The notes: a model not told the origin generated them from the sequence alone. A stretch of DNA of 34,028 nucleotides from JAVBSX01 sp031549145 (GCA_031549145.1 JAVBQI010000145.1:1-34028); one strand, 5' to 3'. Shown: positions 23,749 through 33,679, counted from the stretch's first letter. Program-made: numbers and translations.

Positions 23749-25968
23749 ATGAAACCATCCGCGATACTTTTCGGCCTTCTTTGTGCTTTCTTCTGCCTTT
23801 TGCAATCGGCTCTGCTCCCCGGGCAGGAGCTTCGCGTCTATTCCGAAGGGGAACGGCCGAACGACGTTCGGCTCGGGCCGCTGAAAACCTTGAACGGTTA
23901 TTTTCCCTTCGACCCGCCGAAATCACTCGAAACCTGGCAATCGCGGCGAACGGAAGTACGCCGACAAATTCTGCTCGCAAACGGCCTTTGGCCCTTGCCG
24001 GAAAAAACCGACCGTAGCGCGGTCGTGCACCACCCGATCGAACGGGCGGAATACACGGTGTACGGCGTGATCCTCGAAGTCGTTCCCGAGTTTTATGCGA
24101 GCGGCAATCTGTACGTTCCTAAAAATTCCCCGAAAGACCCCGCCGGTAAGCCGCGAAAAATGCCGGGCGTCCTTTCCCCACACGGGCATTGGCAGGACGG
24201 GCGGTTTTTCAAACAAGGCGAGGAAGCGTTTCAACAGGACCTGAAATCCGGTGCGGAAAAATACGACCCGAGCGGCCGATTTCCGCTTCAAGCCCGCTGT
24301 GCGACCCTCGCCCGGCTCGGCTGCGTCGTTTTTCATTACGATATGATCGGGTACGCCGACAGCGTTCAGTTCCCGCACGGTCCCGGATACCGCGAATCAA
24401 TGAACACCCCGAAAAACTGGGGGTTTTTCAGCCCGCAGGCCGAATTGCACCTGCAAAACATGATGGGACTGCAAACGTTGAGCTCCCTTCGCATTCTCGA
24501 TTGGTTCGAAACCTTGCCGGAAGTCGATCCGGAACGGATCGGGATCACCGGGGCGAGCGGCGGCGGGACGCAGTCGTTCATTCTTTCGGCGATCGACGAC
24601 CGGATCTGTGCCGAGTTTCCCGCCGTGATGGTTTCGACCGGAATGCAGGGAGGCTGCACTTGCGAGAACGCCCCTTACCTCCGGATCAACACGGGCAATG
24701 TCGAATTCGCGGGTCTGATCGCCCCGAAGCCGCTCGGAATGACCGCCGCCGACGATTGGACCAAGGAGATGGAAACCAAGGGCTTGCCCGAGCTTCGGGA
24801 ATTGTTCGCCCTGTACGGTGTCGAAGGGAATGTCGCCCTCTCGCCGCACTTGAATTTCGGGCATAATTACAATTTCGTCTCCCGGGCCGACATGTACGGT
24901 TTTATGAACCGACACCTCGGGCTGGGGCATCGTTTCGAAAGCCTGGAAACGATCGAACAGCCGTTCGAGCCGCTTTCGACCGAAGAAATGACCGTTTGGA
25001 CCGGAGATCATCCGAAACCGACCGGCGAGCAGGTCGGCGAGGTTTTCGAACGCCGCCTGCTCAAGGAGATGACCGCGGCGTCTGACAAGCAGATCGCGGC
25101 CCTCGTTCCGAAAGCGAACGATCCCGCGTCGTTCGGAAAATTCCGCGAGGTCATCGGCGGGGCCGTCGAAGTGATGATCGGCCGAACCTTGCCCGATTCG
25201 GAGGACGTTCAAGTTCTCAAGGACCGCCCGATTGAAGCGGCGTACGGCAGTTGCGTCAAAACCCGGTTCATCAACTCGCGGTTTACGGAAGAGGTGCCCG
25301 CGCTGATGCTTGTTCCAAAAAACGCTCAAGCGGATAATAAAAACACGCTCCTCGTCGTCTTCCCCGGCGGCAAAAAAGACGGCTTCGAGGCCGACGGAAC
25401 GCCGATCGCCTCGCTGCGAAAACGGCTCGAACAAGGCAACACGATCGTCCTGTTGGACCTACTCGGCCAAGGGGAATTGACCAAAGACGGTCGGCCGCTC
25501 GAACAGGCCGAGATTTTCGGATACGAGGCCGGCAAACCGCCGAAAGGGCGAGCCTTGGCCTACACGTACGGTTACAATCATCCGGTCTTCGCGAAGCGGG
25601 TGCACGACATTTTGACGGTTCTCGCCGGCCTCCGAAAGGAGCAAGGCGACCGGATTACGCTCGTCGGGGCCGGTGGAGCGGGGCATTTCGTCGCGGCGGC
25701 CCGGGCGATTGCCGGCAGCGCGGTCGGGAACTGCGTGATCGACACGCAAGGGTTCCGCTTCGCGAACGTCGAAGAACTGAACGACCCGAACATGCTCCCC
25801 GGAGCGGTCAAGTACCTGGATTTGCCGGGAATGATCGCCCTTTCGGCCCCCAATAAAACGACTTTGCTCGGCGAAGGGAGCTCGGCCCCGCCGCTCGTGC
25901 AAGCCGCGTTCGCCGCGGTCGGAGCAACCGAAAACCTGATTGTTTCGGATGCCGCGTTGAGCCGGTGA
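23749..25968 (+). CDS. Secreted double alpha/beta-hydrolase (esterase/peptidase-like)
   Basis: This 739-residue secreted protein has two alpha/beta-hydrolase-like halves. Residues 1-24 form a signal peptide (MKPSAILFGLLCAFFCLLQS). The first half resembles acetyl-xylan-esterase and prolyl-oligopeptidase folds: a SPHGHWQDG oxyanion-type loop, a long lid with GYADSVQFPHG, and a nucleophile elbow G268-A-S270-G-G-G, with later Asp and His (HLNFGHNYN) able to complete the triad. The second half repeats the fold (TLLVVFPGGKKDGFEADG, then VLLDLLGQGE), but its elbow reads G640-A-G642-G-A-G with no Ser, so it is probably inactive. The substrate is unknown; sugar esters or peptides are plausible. ATG at 23749 opens the signal peptide and was chosen over an upstream frame extension. 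A hairpin follows the stop. No cooperating carbohydrate genes are adjacent. Confidence 0.8.
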   Translation: MKPSAILFGLLCAFFCLLQSALLPGQELRVYSEGERPNDVRLGPLKTLNGYFPFDPPKSLETWQSRRTEVRRQILLANGLWPLPEKTDRSAVVHHPIERAEYTVYGVILEVVPEFYASGNLYVPKNSPKDPAGKPRKMPGVLSPHGHWQDGRFFKQGEEAFQQDLKSGAEKYDPSGRFPLQARCATLARLGCVVFHYDMIGYADSVQFPHGPGYRESMNTPKNWGFFSPQAELHLQNMMGLQTLSSLRILDWFETLPEVDPERIGITGASGGGTQSFILSAIDDRICAEFPAVMVSTGMQGGCTCENAPYLRINTGNVEFAGLIAPKPLGMTAADDWTKEMETKGLPELRELFALYGVEGNVALSPHLNFGHNYNFVSRADMYGFMNRHLGLGHRFESLETIEQPFEPLSTEEMTVWTGDHPKPTGEQVGEVFERRLLKEMTAASDKQIAALVPKANDPASFGKFREVIGGAVEVMIGRTLPDSEDVQVLKDRPIEAAYGSCVKTRFINSRFTEEVPALMLVPKNAQADNKNTLLVVFPGGKKDGFEADGTPIASLRKRLEQGNTIVLLDLLGQGELTKDGRPLEQAEIFGYEAGKPPKGRALAYTYGYNHPVFAKRVHDILTVLAGLRKEQGDRITLVGAGGAGHFVAAARAIAGSAVGNCVIDTQGFRFANVEELNDPNMLPGAVKYLDLPGMIALSAPNKTTLLGEGSSAPPLVQAAFAAVGATENLIVSDAALSR

Positions 25969-25979
25969 TCAAAAACGAG

Positions 25980-26006
25980 GGCGTTCCCGAAAGCGAAGGG
26001 AACGCC
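25980..26006 (+). terminator. Hairpin 3' of the hydrolase gene
   Basis: GGCGTTCCC (25980-25988) and GGGAACGCC (25998-26006) form a perfect nine-base stem around a nine-base loop, eleven bases after the hydrolase stop. The following bases are only partly T-rich, so it is a weak intrinsic terminator candidate. Confidence 0.6.
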
Positions 26007-26101
26007 TTGCTCAACTTGTCGTTATGCTTTGCGAAGTCAAAAAATTCGACTTTTCTCATTTTCCATTTTTTCGAGTCTGAATCGGTAAGTGCTTGACATG
26101 C

Positions 26102-26174
26102 TGTAAGTTAGCAGCCCAACGAGGCTGCGGACCAAATGGGGCCGAAGGCTTCCCGCAATACCGCGTACGGTATA
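26102..26174 (-). repeat. Multi-hairpin element, family B (copy 2, partial)
   Basis: On the minus strand this begins TATACCGTACGCGGTATTGC and contains GCAGCC-TCGTTG-GGCTGC. It lacks the far end seen in the full copies. Compared with them, the hairpin arms GCGGCC/GGCCGC have become GCAGCC/GGCTGC, changed on both sides so that pairing survives. It lies about 85 bases upstream of purB. Confidence 0.75.
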
Positions 26175-26257
26175 AACGGGCAGCATGATATACTGCAAGC
26201 CGGTTTCTTGACCGGGCAATCAATGCCACTCCGTTCACTTTTGAACACCAACACAAC

Positions 26258-27679
<1,422 letters not shown>

Positions 27680-27688
27680 ACGACTTTC

Positions 27689-27844
27689 AAAGAGCCGTAA
27701 GTGTAGTCGGTACTCCGACGTATACCGTAGCCGGTATGGGCGGTAGGCTTCGCCCTCCGTCAAACCGCGGCCTCGTTGGGCCGCTACCGTAATTGAAGAC
27801 GGGAATTTTAAACCGGCTTGAGTATAACTTGCGGCTCTTTTTTT
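27689..27844 (+). terminator. Terminator hairpin, family C copy 2, containing a family B element
   Basis: AAAGAGCCGTAAGT (27689-27702) and ACTTGCGGCTCTTT (27827-27840), followed by more Ts, pair with one wobble to form a terminator-like outer stem after purB. The loop is not short: it contains a TCGG-TACT-CCGA hairpin at 27707-27718 and then a complete family B element (27721-27826). The outer stem lies nine bases after the purB stop. Confidence 0.75.
27721..27826 (+). repeat. Multi-hairpin element, family B (copy 3, full)
   Basis: This 106-base element starts TATACCGTAGCCGGTATGGG and ends CCGGCTTGAGTATA. Its hairpins are TACCG-TAGC-CGGTA, GGGCG-GTAGGCTT-CGCCC and GCGGCC-TCGTTG-GGCCGC, plus a weaker AAGACGG/CCGGCTT stem. 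It sits inside the family C terminator hairpin of purB. Confidence 0.88.
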
Positions 27845-27888
27845 GGTTTGTTCCTCGCGTATTGCCGTTTCGGCCGCAATTCAAACCT

Positions 27889-28329
27889 TCACTTTTTCCT
27901 GCGGCGGGGCGGCTTTGCTTTTTTCGGTTGGAGAAAAAGCAGCAGAAACACCAGCGGAACGATCACGAAAAGGAGTTTGGGCCAAAATGCGACGAGAATC
28001 AGGACCAACGGAATCGTCGTGAAAATCCAACGGGGAAACTGTTCCAAATCTGGCCAAGCGAGCCAGAGAAAAAAGAGCGCCAAGGCGATTCGCAGGCTTC
28101 CCCCCCTCGGCAAGTCCGAGCCGATCCCAGCCCAGGCAAGGCCGTAGGAAATTCCGGCGAGTCCGAACACCAATATCGTCGCGATTCCGATGCGCTGTCG
28201 GGTGGTGAGAGAGTAGAGGCTGAAGGTAAGAGGAGAGAGGAAAGAAAAGAACGGATTGCCGTAAGGCTTTTTCCGTCTTTCCGAATCCTGTCCTCCGTTC
28301 TCTGCCTTTTGTCTTCTGTCCCCCGACAT
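27889..28329 (-). CDS. Small membrane protein of unknown function
   Basis: This 146-residue protein has no family I can name. After a basic, hydrophilic N-terminus (about 40 residues) come two or three membrane helices (about 47-66, 79-93 and 103-131, the last very hydrophobic), and a strongly basic tail (QPKKAKPPRRRKK) that should stay in the cytoplasm. ATG at 28327-28329 directly follows the mutL TAG at 28330-28332, with AGAGGA a few bases before, so it is likely made by translational coupling with mutL. The first 25 codons look like a purine-rich GGACAGAAGACAAAAGG-type low-complexity stretch, so a shorter protein starting further in is possible. No functional link to mismatch repair is evident. 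Confidence 0.6.
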   Translation of the reverse strand: MSGDRRQKAENGGQDSERRKKPYGNPFFSFLSPLTFSLYSLTTRQRIGIATILVFGLAGISYGLAWAGIGSDLPRGGSLRIALALFFLWLAWPDLEQFPRWIFTTIPLVLILVAFWPKLLFVIVPLVFLLLFLQPKKAKPPRRRKK

Positions 28330-30405
28330 CTATCCTCTCTTAAACATCTTATCGAGTTCCGTGCAGCTGAATTCGAGCGTCGAAGGTCGCCCGTGCGGGC
28401 AATGATGTGAGTTTTGTTCCTGTTCGGCGAGGCTCAAAAGCTCTTCAATCGCATCGTCCCGGAGCCGGTCCCCGGCCTTGACGGCCGCCTTGCACGACAT
28501 TTGGTGCAGCATTTCCTCCAAGAGATCGGCCCGGTTCGGCTTTTTTGACGAGTCCAAAAGCGTATCGACCAGCCCGAGGAGCAGGTCTTGCGGGTCGATC
28601 TTCTCAAGCGGTGCCGGATACCCGGAAATCAAAACCGTGTCCCCGCCGAACGGCTCGACCGCGAGCCCCAGTTGCGAGAAAAGTTCGAGGTTTTCCCGAA
28701 CGCAGGCCGCCTCCGAAGGGGTCAGGTCGATCGGAATCGGGACCAGAAGCCGCTGCGAATCGATCCGGCCGGCCGCGAAGCGGTTTTTGAGCTGCTCGTA
28801 CAAAATCCGTTCGTGCAAGGCATGCTGGTCGATAATCGCGAGCCCTTCCGGCGTTTCTCGGACCAAATAACGATTGTGTATTTGTAGGAACGCCCTTTTT
28901 TCCGGCGACGAAAAACCCGGAGCGGCAAACGCGGGCGGGGCGAATTCAGGCGGGGACGCGGCAAAACCGCCCGGTTCGCGGGCTGCGAACGGACTCGAAG
29001 CCGGTTTCGCGGGCGGGACCGGCATTCTCGCGGCCGGGATTTTGTCCGCCGAAATCTCGTGCAGCCCGAGCGGTTTCGGTCTCGGGGTGGGCTCTTCGAA
29101 TAAGGTGTCCCGGGCAAACGATTCTTCCAATGCCCGGTTGACATCAAACGGCTCCTTCGCCGTGATCCCGAGCTCTTCGGCCTGCTTTTTGGCGATCAGG
29201 TCGTCTTCCTTTTCCTGCAACCGGCCTTTGGCCCAATCGACGATCCTGCGGCGGCGCTCATCGAGCGTTTCCTCGTCGATCGCCTTTCGCGGGTCGGTGT
29301 TTTCCGGCGTCAGGGACGACTTGGTGTAAGCCGGGTCGGCTCCGAATTTCGACCGATCGGGGCGGGAAAAGTCCGGTTTTTTCGCGAGTTCCCCGGCCGA
29401 GATTTTCGAATGCAGATCGACCGAAAGGAAGCGTTCGCGGATCGCTCCGAGAAAATGGCTGTACACTTTATTCGAATCGAGGAAGCGGACCTCCATTTTC
29501 GTCGGATGCACGTTCACATCGAAAAGTTCGGGCGACATCTCGATCTGCAAAAACGCGATCGGGAAGCGCCCGACGGTCAACACCCCGCGAAACGCTTCGC
29601 TCAGTGCATGTTGCAAGGCCCGGTCCCGAATCGAGCGACCGTTCAGGAAAAAGTATTGCATCCGGTTGTTGGAACGGCTGATTTTCGGGTGTCCAACATA
29701 CCCGAAAACGCTGATTTCGCCCCGCCGGCTTTCGACGTAAATGAGATTGTCCGCGATTTCCGCCCCGAAAAGCTTGCGGATCCGCTCGATGCCGTCGGTT
29801 TCCGGCGGCAACTCGTGCACGATTTTATCGTTGTGCCGGAACGTAAAATGAATGCCGAGCTGCGGCAGAGCGGAACGGAGAAAGGTTTCGAGGACATGTC
29901 CGAATTCGGTCGGAACCGACCGCATGTACTTCCGGCGGACGGGAGTGTTGAAAAAAAGGTTGTCGACCTCGATCAGCGTGCCGACCGGCATGCCGCAGGG
30001 GGCGATGTCGGAAAAGCTCCCGCCGTCGCTCCGGAGTTCGGCCCCTTCGGGACAATCGGCGATGCGGCTCCGCAAGACGAGTTGGGAAATTTCGGCGATC
30101 GAGGCGAGGGCTTCCCCGCGAAAACCGAACGTCTTGATCCGGAAAAGATCGTCGGTTTCCGCGACCTTGCTGGTCGCGTGGGGCGAAAGGGCGAGCGAGA
30201 GCTGTTCCCGGGCGATGCCGCAGCCGTCGTCGACGATCCGAATCCGCTCGATGCCTCCTTTTTCGACGGCGATGTCGACCCGGCGGGCTCCGGCATCGAG
30301 GGACTTTTCAAGCAACTCCTTGACGACGCTCGCCGGCCGCTCGACCACTTCCCCGGCCGCGATCTTGTTGATCATGCTTTGCGAAAGTTGGTGTATCGGC
30401 GGCAT
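28330..30405 (-). CDS. mutL: DNA mismatch repair protein MutL (endonuclease type)
   Basis: MutL links mismatch recognition by MutS to strand incision. The 691-residue protein has an N-terminal GHKL ATPase domain (INKIAAGEVVERPASVVKEL, DDGCGIA, PHATSK, TFGFRGEAL) and a C-terminal dimerisation domain after a long Pro/Ala-rich linker. The C-terminal part keeps the endonuclease metal sites: DQHALHERILYE, SCKAAVKAGD and CPHGRP, so strand nicking is expected, consistent with no MutH. One oddity lies in motif I: E30 (the catalytic Glu equivalent) is present, but the Mg-coordinating Asn is Lys34 (ELLEKSLDAG instead of ELxENSLDAG). ATG at 30405 was preferred to ATG at 30453, because MPPIHQL is the normal family start. 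mutS is not in the window. Confidence 0.95.
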   Translation of the reverse strand: MPPIHQLSQSMINKIAAGEVVERPASVVKELLEKSLDAGARRVDIAVEKGGIERIRIVDDGCGIAREQLSLALSPHATSKVAETDDLFRIKTFGFRGEALASIAEISQLVLRSRIADCPEGAELRSDGGSFSDIAPCGMPVGTLIEVDNLFFNTPVRRKYMRSVPTEFGHVLETFLRSALPQLGIHFTFRHNDKIVHELPPETDGIERIRKLFGAEIADNLIYVESRRGEISVFGYVGHPKISRSNNRMQYFFLNGRSIRDRALQHALSEAFRGVLTVGRFPIAFLQIEMSPELFDVNVHPTKMEVRFLDSNKVYSHFLGAIRERFLSVDLHSKISAGELAKKPDFSRPDRSKFGADPAYTKSSLTPENTDPRKAIDEETLDERRRRIVDWAKGRLQEKEDDLIAKKQAEELGITAKEPFDVNRALEESFARDTLFEEPTPRPKPLGLHEISADKIPAARMPVPPAKPASSPFAAREPGGFAASPPEFAPPAFAAPGFSSPEKRAFLQIHNRYLVRETPEGLAIIDQHALHERILYEQLKNRFAAGRIDSQRLLVPIPIDLTPSEAACVRENLELFSQLGLAVEPFGGDTVLISGYPAPLEKIDPQDLLLGLVDTLLDSSKKPNRADLLEEMLHQMSCKAAVKAGDRLRDDAIEELLSLAEQEQNSHHCPHGRPSTLEFSCTELDKMFKRG

Positions 30406-30527
30406 CGGTTCGGTCGGGGAAAGAACGGGAGGGGCAAAAGAAACAATGCCCATTATACCCCGTTTTTTGGCGGAAGTTTAGCCCCTGCTTGATGCCCCAA
30501 GACGATTGCGAAGCCGAATACGGCAAA

Positions 30528-30606
30528 CAGCAGCCCGAAGCGTCAGCGCCGGGTTAGCCCCGTATTTCCGCATTGGATAACCGGGCACTGACGCTTCCGG
30601 CTGCTG
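30528..30606. repeat. Palindromic repeat, family P copy 4 (diverged)
   Basis: Arms 30528-30556 and 30578-30606 share the AAGCGTCAGCGC core of the other copies. The tips differ (CAGCAG paired with CTGCTG instead of TACTAG with CTAGTA), changed on both sides so that pairing is kept. A few mismatches occur within the arms. Confidence 0.8.
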
Positions 30607-30859
30607 TCCGATTCGATATTTTTTCTGAAATTCCAACTCTGCAATCCTCGTGTTGATTCCCCCAATAGTCCGACAGTCCTGTCGCACACAAATTTTGTGG
30701 ACGCCTCGAAAAGGTCGGCACCGACCATTCAAAGACGGGACCGCAATGCCGCATGACCACAATCATTGCAATATCAGTCGTGTTTGCAAAAGCGTTCCTC
30801 CGACCACTTGGAAAAAGAGAATATTTAGGGATAATAGGGATGTTTTATTTGCAAAAATC

Positions 30860-30892
30860 TTGTCGGTACAGTATCTTGTTATGTATACTGTA
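30860..30892 (+). promoter_or_regulatory. Candidate promoter overlapping a palindromic operator
   Basis: TTGTCG (30860-30865) and TATACT (30884-30889) are 18 bases apart, resembling a sigma-70 promoter. The perfect 8-base inverted repeat TACAGTAT (30867-30874) and ATACTGTA (30885-30892) occupies the spacer and -10, an arrangement typical of a repressor site. The kinase gene starts about 330 bases further on, beyond a family B element, so the controlled transcript is uncertain. Confidence 0.35.
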
Positions 30893-30936
30893 ATTTTTCC
30901 GTACGCGTTGTTACGGTAATTGTGAGTTTTGCGTCT

Positions 30937-31040
30937 TATACCGTAGCCGGTAGGGGCGGTAGGCTTCGCCCTCCGTCAAATCGCGGCCTCGGTGGGTCGC
31001 TGCCGTATTGAAGACGGGAATTTTAACCGTCTTCAGTATA
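30937..31040 (+). repeat. Multi-hairpin element, family B (copy 4, full)
   Basis: This 104-base element starts TATACCGTAGCCGGTAGGGG and ends CCGTCTTCAGTATA. Unlike copy 3, its last stem is perfect (GAAGACGG with CCGTCTTC). It stands alone, without the family C outer stem, and lies in the leader region of the kinase gene. Confidence 0.88.
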
Positions 31041-31223
31041 CAAATTGGATCGAGCTCAGAATCAACCCGAAAGTCGTGTTTTCAAACAATGGGGACCGGC
31101 TTCGTTTTTGGATGTTTTCGAAACCGGAGGGGTCCGGCTCTTGGGTGATTGACCTGTTTCTTGTCAAAACCCGACGTTTTTGTACCGGAGTTTTCGATAT
31201 ATTCCCTTCCTTGATTCACTACT

Positions 31224-33032
31224 ATGTCAATAGAGATTGAGTGCCGTTGCGGCAAATCAACGACAATCGACAATCATGTGACGAACAAAACAAACATTTG
31301 TTCGGACTGTGGGGCTCTCCTCGACGCTTCTTTCCTTGACACTTCCGAACTACTCCCAACGTTGACAAGTACAGGTATAATCGTTCCCCAACCGCAGGCT
31401 CATTCGGACCAGCCTTCGAATGAAATTTCCGGTGATTCGGAGACCTTGGCCTCCGGTTTTTCTTCCTTTTCCGATCTGCAAAATACGGCGACCTTGAGTT
31501 CAAGTTTCGATCAAAAAAATCATCTTCAAAACGACAAATTCGAGCTGGACTACGATCCCTTGAACGCCGATCAGGATTCGGACAAAAACGATTCGTACAC
31601 CTGCAGCACCCATGCGGAGCGAATTCTCAAGGCCGATCCGTTTTACCGGATCGCCCGGGCCAAGAAAATCAAAAGGGAACATATCGATACCGGCAAGGGA
31701 GGTTTCGCCTACGGCATACACCGGATTTTGCGGCCGCATGTCAAAGGAGGGATGGGTCAGGTTCATATCGCCTACGACCAGTTCCTGAAACGCGAAGTCG
31801 CCCTCAAAGAGCTGTTTTCGGAATCGACAATCGACGAAGCGATCGTGCATCGTTTTATCGTCGAGGCGGAAATCACGGCCCAGTTGGAGCATCCGGGAAT
31901 CGTTCCGATACACTCTCTCGGACTGGACACCAACGGCAATCCGTACTATACCATGAAGCTGATCCGGGGGCGGACGCTTCAGGAGGCGATCAAGCAATAC
32001 TTCCGACACCCGACGGAAGCGGAATTGAAGCGGCTGGTACGTCGTTTCGTCTCCGTTTGCCAGACGATGTCCTTTGTCCACAAAAAAGGGGTGATACATC
32101 GGGATTTGAAGCCGGCGAACATCATGCTCAGCGATCACGGGGAGACCCTGGTCATGGACTGGGGAATCGCCAAATCGTATCTCAAAGAACATCCGAGCAT
32201 CTCGATTTCCCCTTCGGAATCGGGCGTGATCCAACCGCAGGACCGTCCGGAACTGACGATCGTCGGGACCGTGGTCGGAACCCCGGCGTTCATGTCCCCG
32301 GAACAGGCTTCGCCGGATTCTCCGGACGTGGGGCCGGTTTCCGACATTTTCAGCTTGGGCGCGATCCTTTTTTACATGCTCACCGGCCGCAACGCTTACA
32401 CCGGCCGGTCCTCGCAGGAAGTGCTGACGAAAGTGTTGACCACGAAACCGCCGAAGCCCTCGGAGGTCGCCCGAAATATCCCTCCCGGATTGGAGGCGAT
32501 CTGTATGAAGGCAATGGCCCGGAAAATCAAGGACCGTTATCAAACGGCGGAAGATTTGGTCGCCGATCTCTGCAATTGGCTCGACGGCGAGCCGATCACC
32601 GCCTTGCGGGAAACGTTTTTGGAAAGAACAGGGCGTTTTTTCCGAAAGCATCGACAGTTTTCGGTCGGGATTTTCATTTTTTTCATGCTCTCGATCTTTT
32701 GCCTGGTTTTCCTTTCGTTGATTTTGGACCGCGGTTATCAAAAAACACGTTTGATGGACGCACAAATCAGCGCCGTAACCGAAAGAATTCAAAAAATCGA
32801 TACGGAAATTTCCAGTCTCGAGAAACAGGCGAACGAAAAACATGCGAACGCTTCGGGCCTTTTCAAAGAGGCGGCGGCGGAAACCTTGAAAGACGTTCAA
32901 GCCGGGCGACAGAATCAGGCGGAGAAGGAATTGGCGGAAGCGACCGCCTTTGAGGCCCAAATCGCCGAGCTCCGGCGGGCACGCTTGGAGCTCACCACGC
33001 TCAAAGGTACTTTCCAGCATCTGGAGGAATGA
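31224..33032 (+). CDS. Transmembrane Ser/Thr protein kinase with zinc-ribbon-like N-terminus
   Basis: This 602-residue membrane kinase of the bacterial PknB-like group should phosphorylate Ser/Thr on unknown targets. It opens with a possible zinc ribbon (C7-x-C9 and C26-x2-C29), then a hydrophilic, Ser/Asp-rich linker. The kinase domain is about residues 165-460: a GGMGQV glycine loop near 175, the VALKE lysine near 194, HRDLKPANIM near 292, DWG (not DFG) near 311 and GTPAFMSPEQ in the activation segment. One membrane helix lies near 487-509. The C-terminal 90 residues are charged and predicted to be coiled coil, probably extracytoplasmic. Many planctomycete kinases have long repeat sensor domains; this one is short. 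The ATG at 31224 has no clear Shine-Dalgarno. A family C hairpin follows the gene. Confidence 0.92.
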   Translation: MSIEIECRCGKSTTIDNHVTNKTNICSDCGALLDASFLDTSELLPTLTSTGIIVPQPQAHSDQPSNEISGDSETLASGFSSFSDLQNTATLSSSFDQKNHLQNDKFELDYDPLNADQDSDKNDSYTCSTHAERILKADPFYRIARAKKIKREHIDTGKGGFAYGIHRILRPHVKGGMGQVHIAYDQFLKREVALKELFSESTIDEAIVHRFIVEAEITAQLEHPGIVPIHSLGLDTNGNPYYTMKLIRGRTLQEAIKQYFRHPTEAELKRLVRRFVSVCQTMSFVHKKGVIHRDLKPANIMLSDHGETLVMDWGIAKSYLKEHPSISISPSESGVIQPQDRPELTIVGTVVGTPAFMSPEQASPDSPDVGPVSDIFSLGAILFYMLTGRNAYTGRSSQEVLTKVLTTKPPKPSEVARNIPPGLEAICMKAMARKIKDRYQTAEDLVADLCNWLDGEPITALRETFLERTGRFFRKHRQFSVGIFIFFMLSIFCLVFLSLILDRGYQKTRLMDAQISAVTERIQKIDTEISSLEKQANEKHANASGLFKEAAAETLKDVQAGRQNQAEKELAEATAFEAQIAELRRARLELTTLKGTFQHLEE

Positions 33033-33095
33033 TTTTCTCTCCCTGAGAAAGTGTCTTCAAAGTGATGCAGCGGCGGCAACGGCCCGAAACAGGGC

Positions 33096-33223
33096 AAAGA
33101 GCCGCAAGTGCAGCGCAGCGTAACTTGCGGACCTTGTACCGTGTTGGAAGTCGCCGAGGCCGGGCCGTGCACAAGGTCCGTAAGTTGCGTCGGAGTACCG
33201 ACTACACTTACGGCTCTTTTTTT
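33096..33223 (+). terminator. Terminator hairpin, family C copy 3, with nested stems
   Basis: The outer arms AAAGAGCCGCAAGT (33096-33109) and ACTTACGGCTCTTTTTTT (33206-33223) form a terminator-like stem with a T-run, 64 bases after the kinase stop. Inside, ACTTGCGGACCTTGT (33123-33137) and ACAAGGTCCGTAAGT (33171-33185) form a second stem with one mismatch. The stretch 33188-33216 is the exact reverse complement of 27692-27720. Confidence 0.8.
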
Positions 33224-33679
33224 GCCGCGAAAATCAATTTTGAACGACTCGAAATGACACGGTTTTGATTGTTTTCGCGAAGCCCAATTCGACGACTTTC
33301 GACCCTCCTCCTATCAAACAATCATTCATTTTGAAGTAATGTTTCTATTTTCTTTCGGCCGCTGCCAAAATGACAGTTAAATTGGTCGCCCTGGCCCCGG
33401 TTTTTTTGGAGAAAAATTTCGGGGCTTGCTTTTTTTCGGCTTCAACCCTTTACAAAATCGGGGATACACCGATAATCTTTTGAGAGGATAGGGGATTGGC
33501 CCGGTAATTGCTTGATTTCGGGAAGGCCCGGTCTGATTCCCTGTTTTGGCAAACGAGAGCCACGAAGCGTGCTTATTGAATTTCTTGAAAGGGTCCAAAA
33601 CCCCAAAGGCTTGGAGCAGGGATATATCGACCATACTTAATTGTGTTTTATTTTTTACAGGCCCGCTCGTAAAATTTGG

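Larger units (their letters stand above)
30406..31223. other. Gene-free gap before the kinase gene
   Basis: No gene is supported. It contains the family P copy at 30528-30606, a candidate promoter with a palindrome at 30860-30892, and a full family B element at 30937-31040. 30607-30859 includes short complementary pieces (CACAAATTTTGTG near 30690; GGTCGGCACCGACC near 30712) and is otherwise featureless. 31041-31223 is the likely leader of the kinase gene; I see no Shine-Dalgarno. Confidence 0.55.

Noticed and set aside
26093..26121. TTGACA near 26093 as a purB promoter
   Set aside because: A good -35 hexamer, but no acceptable -10 lies 16-18 bases downstream; the sequence there belongs to the partial family B element.
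33377..33634. Small minus-strand frame (85 codons) before groES
   Set aside because: Composition looks random, it has no ribosome-binding site, and it has no recognisable domain.
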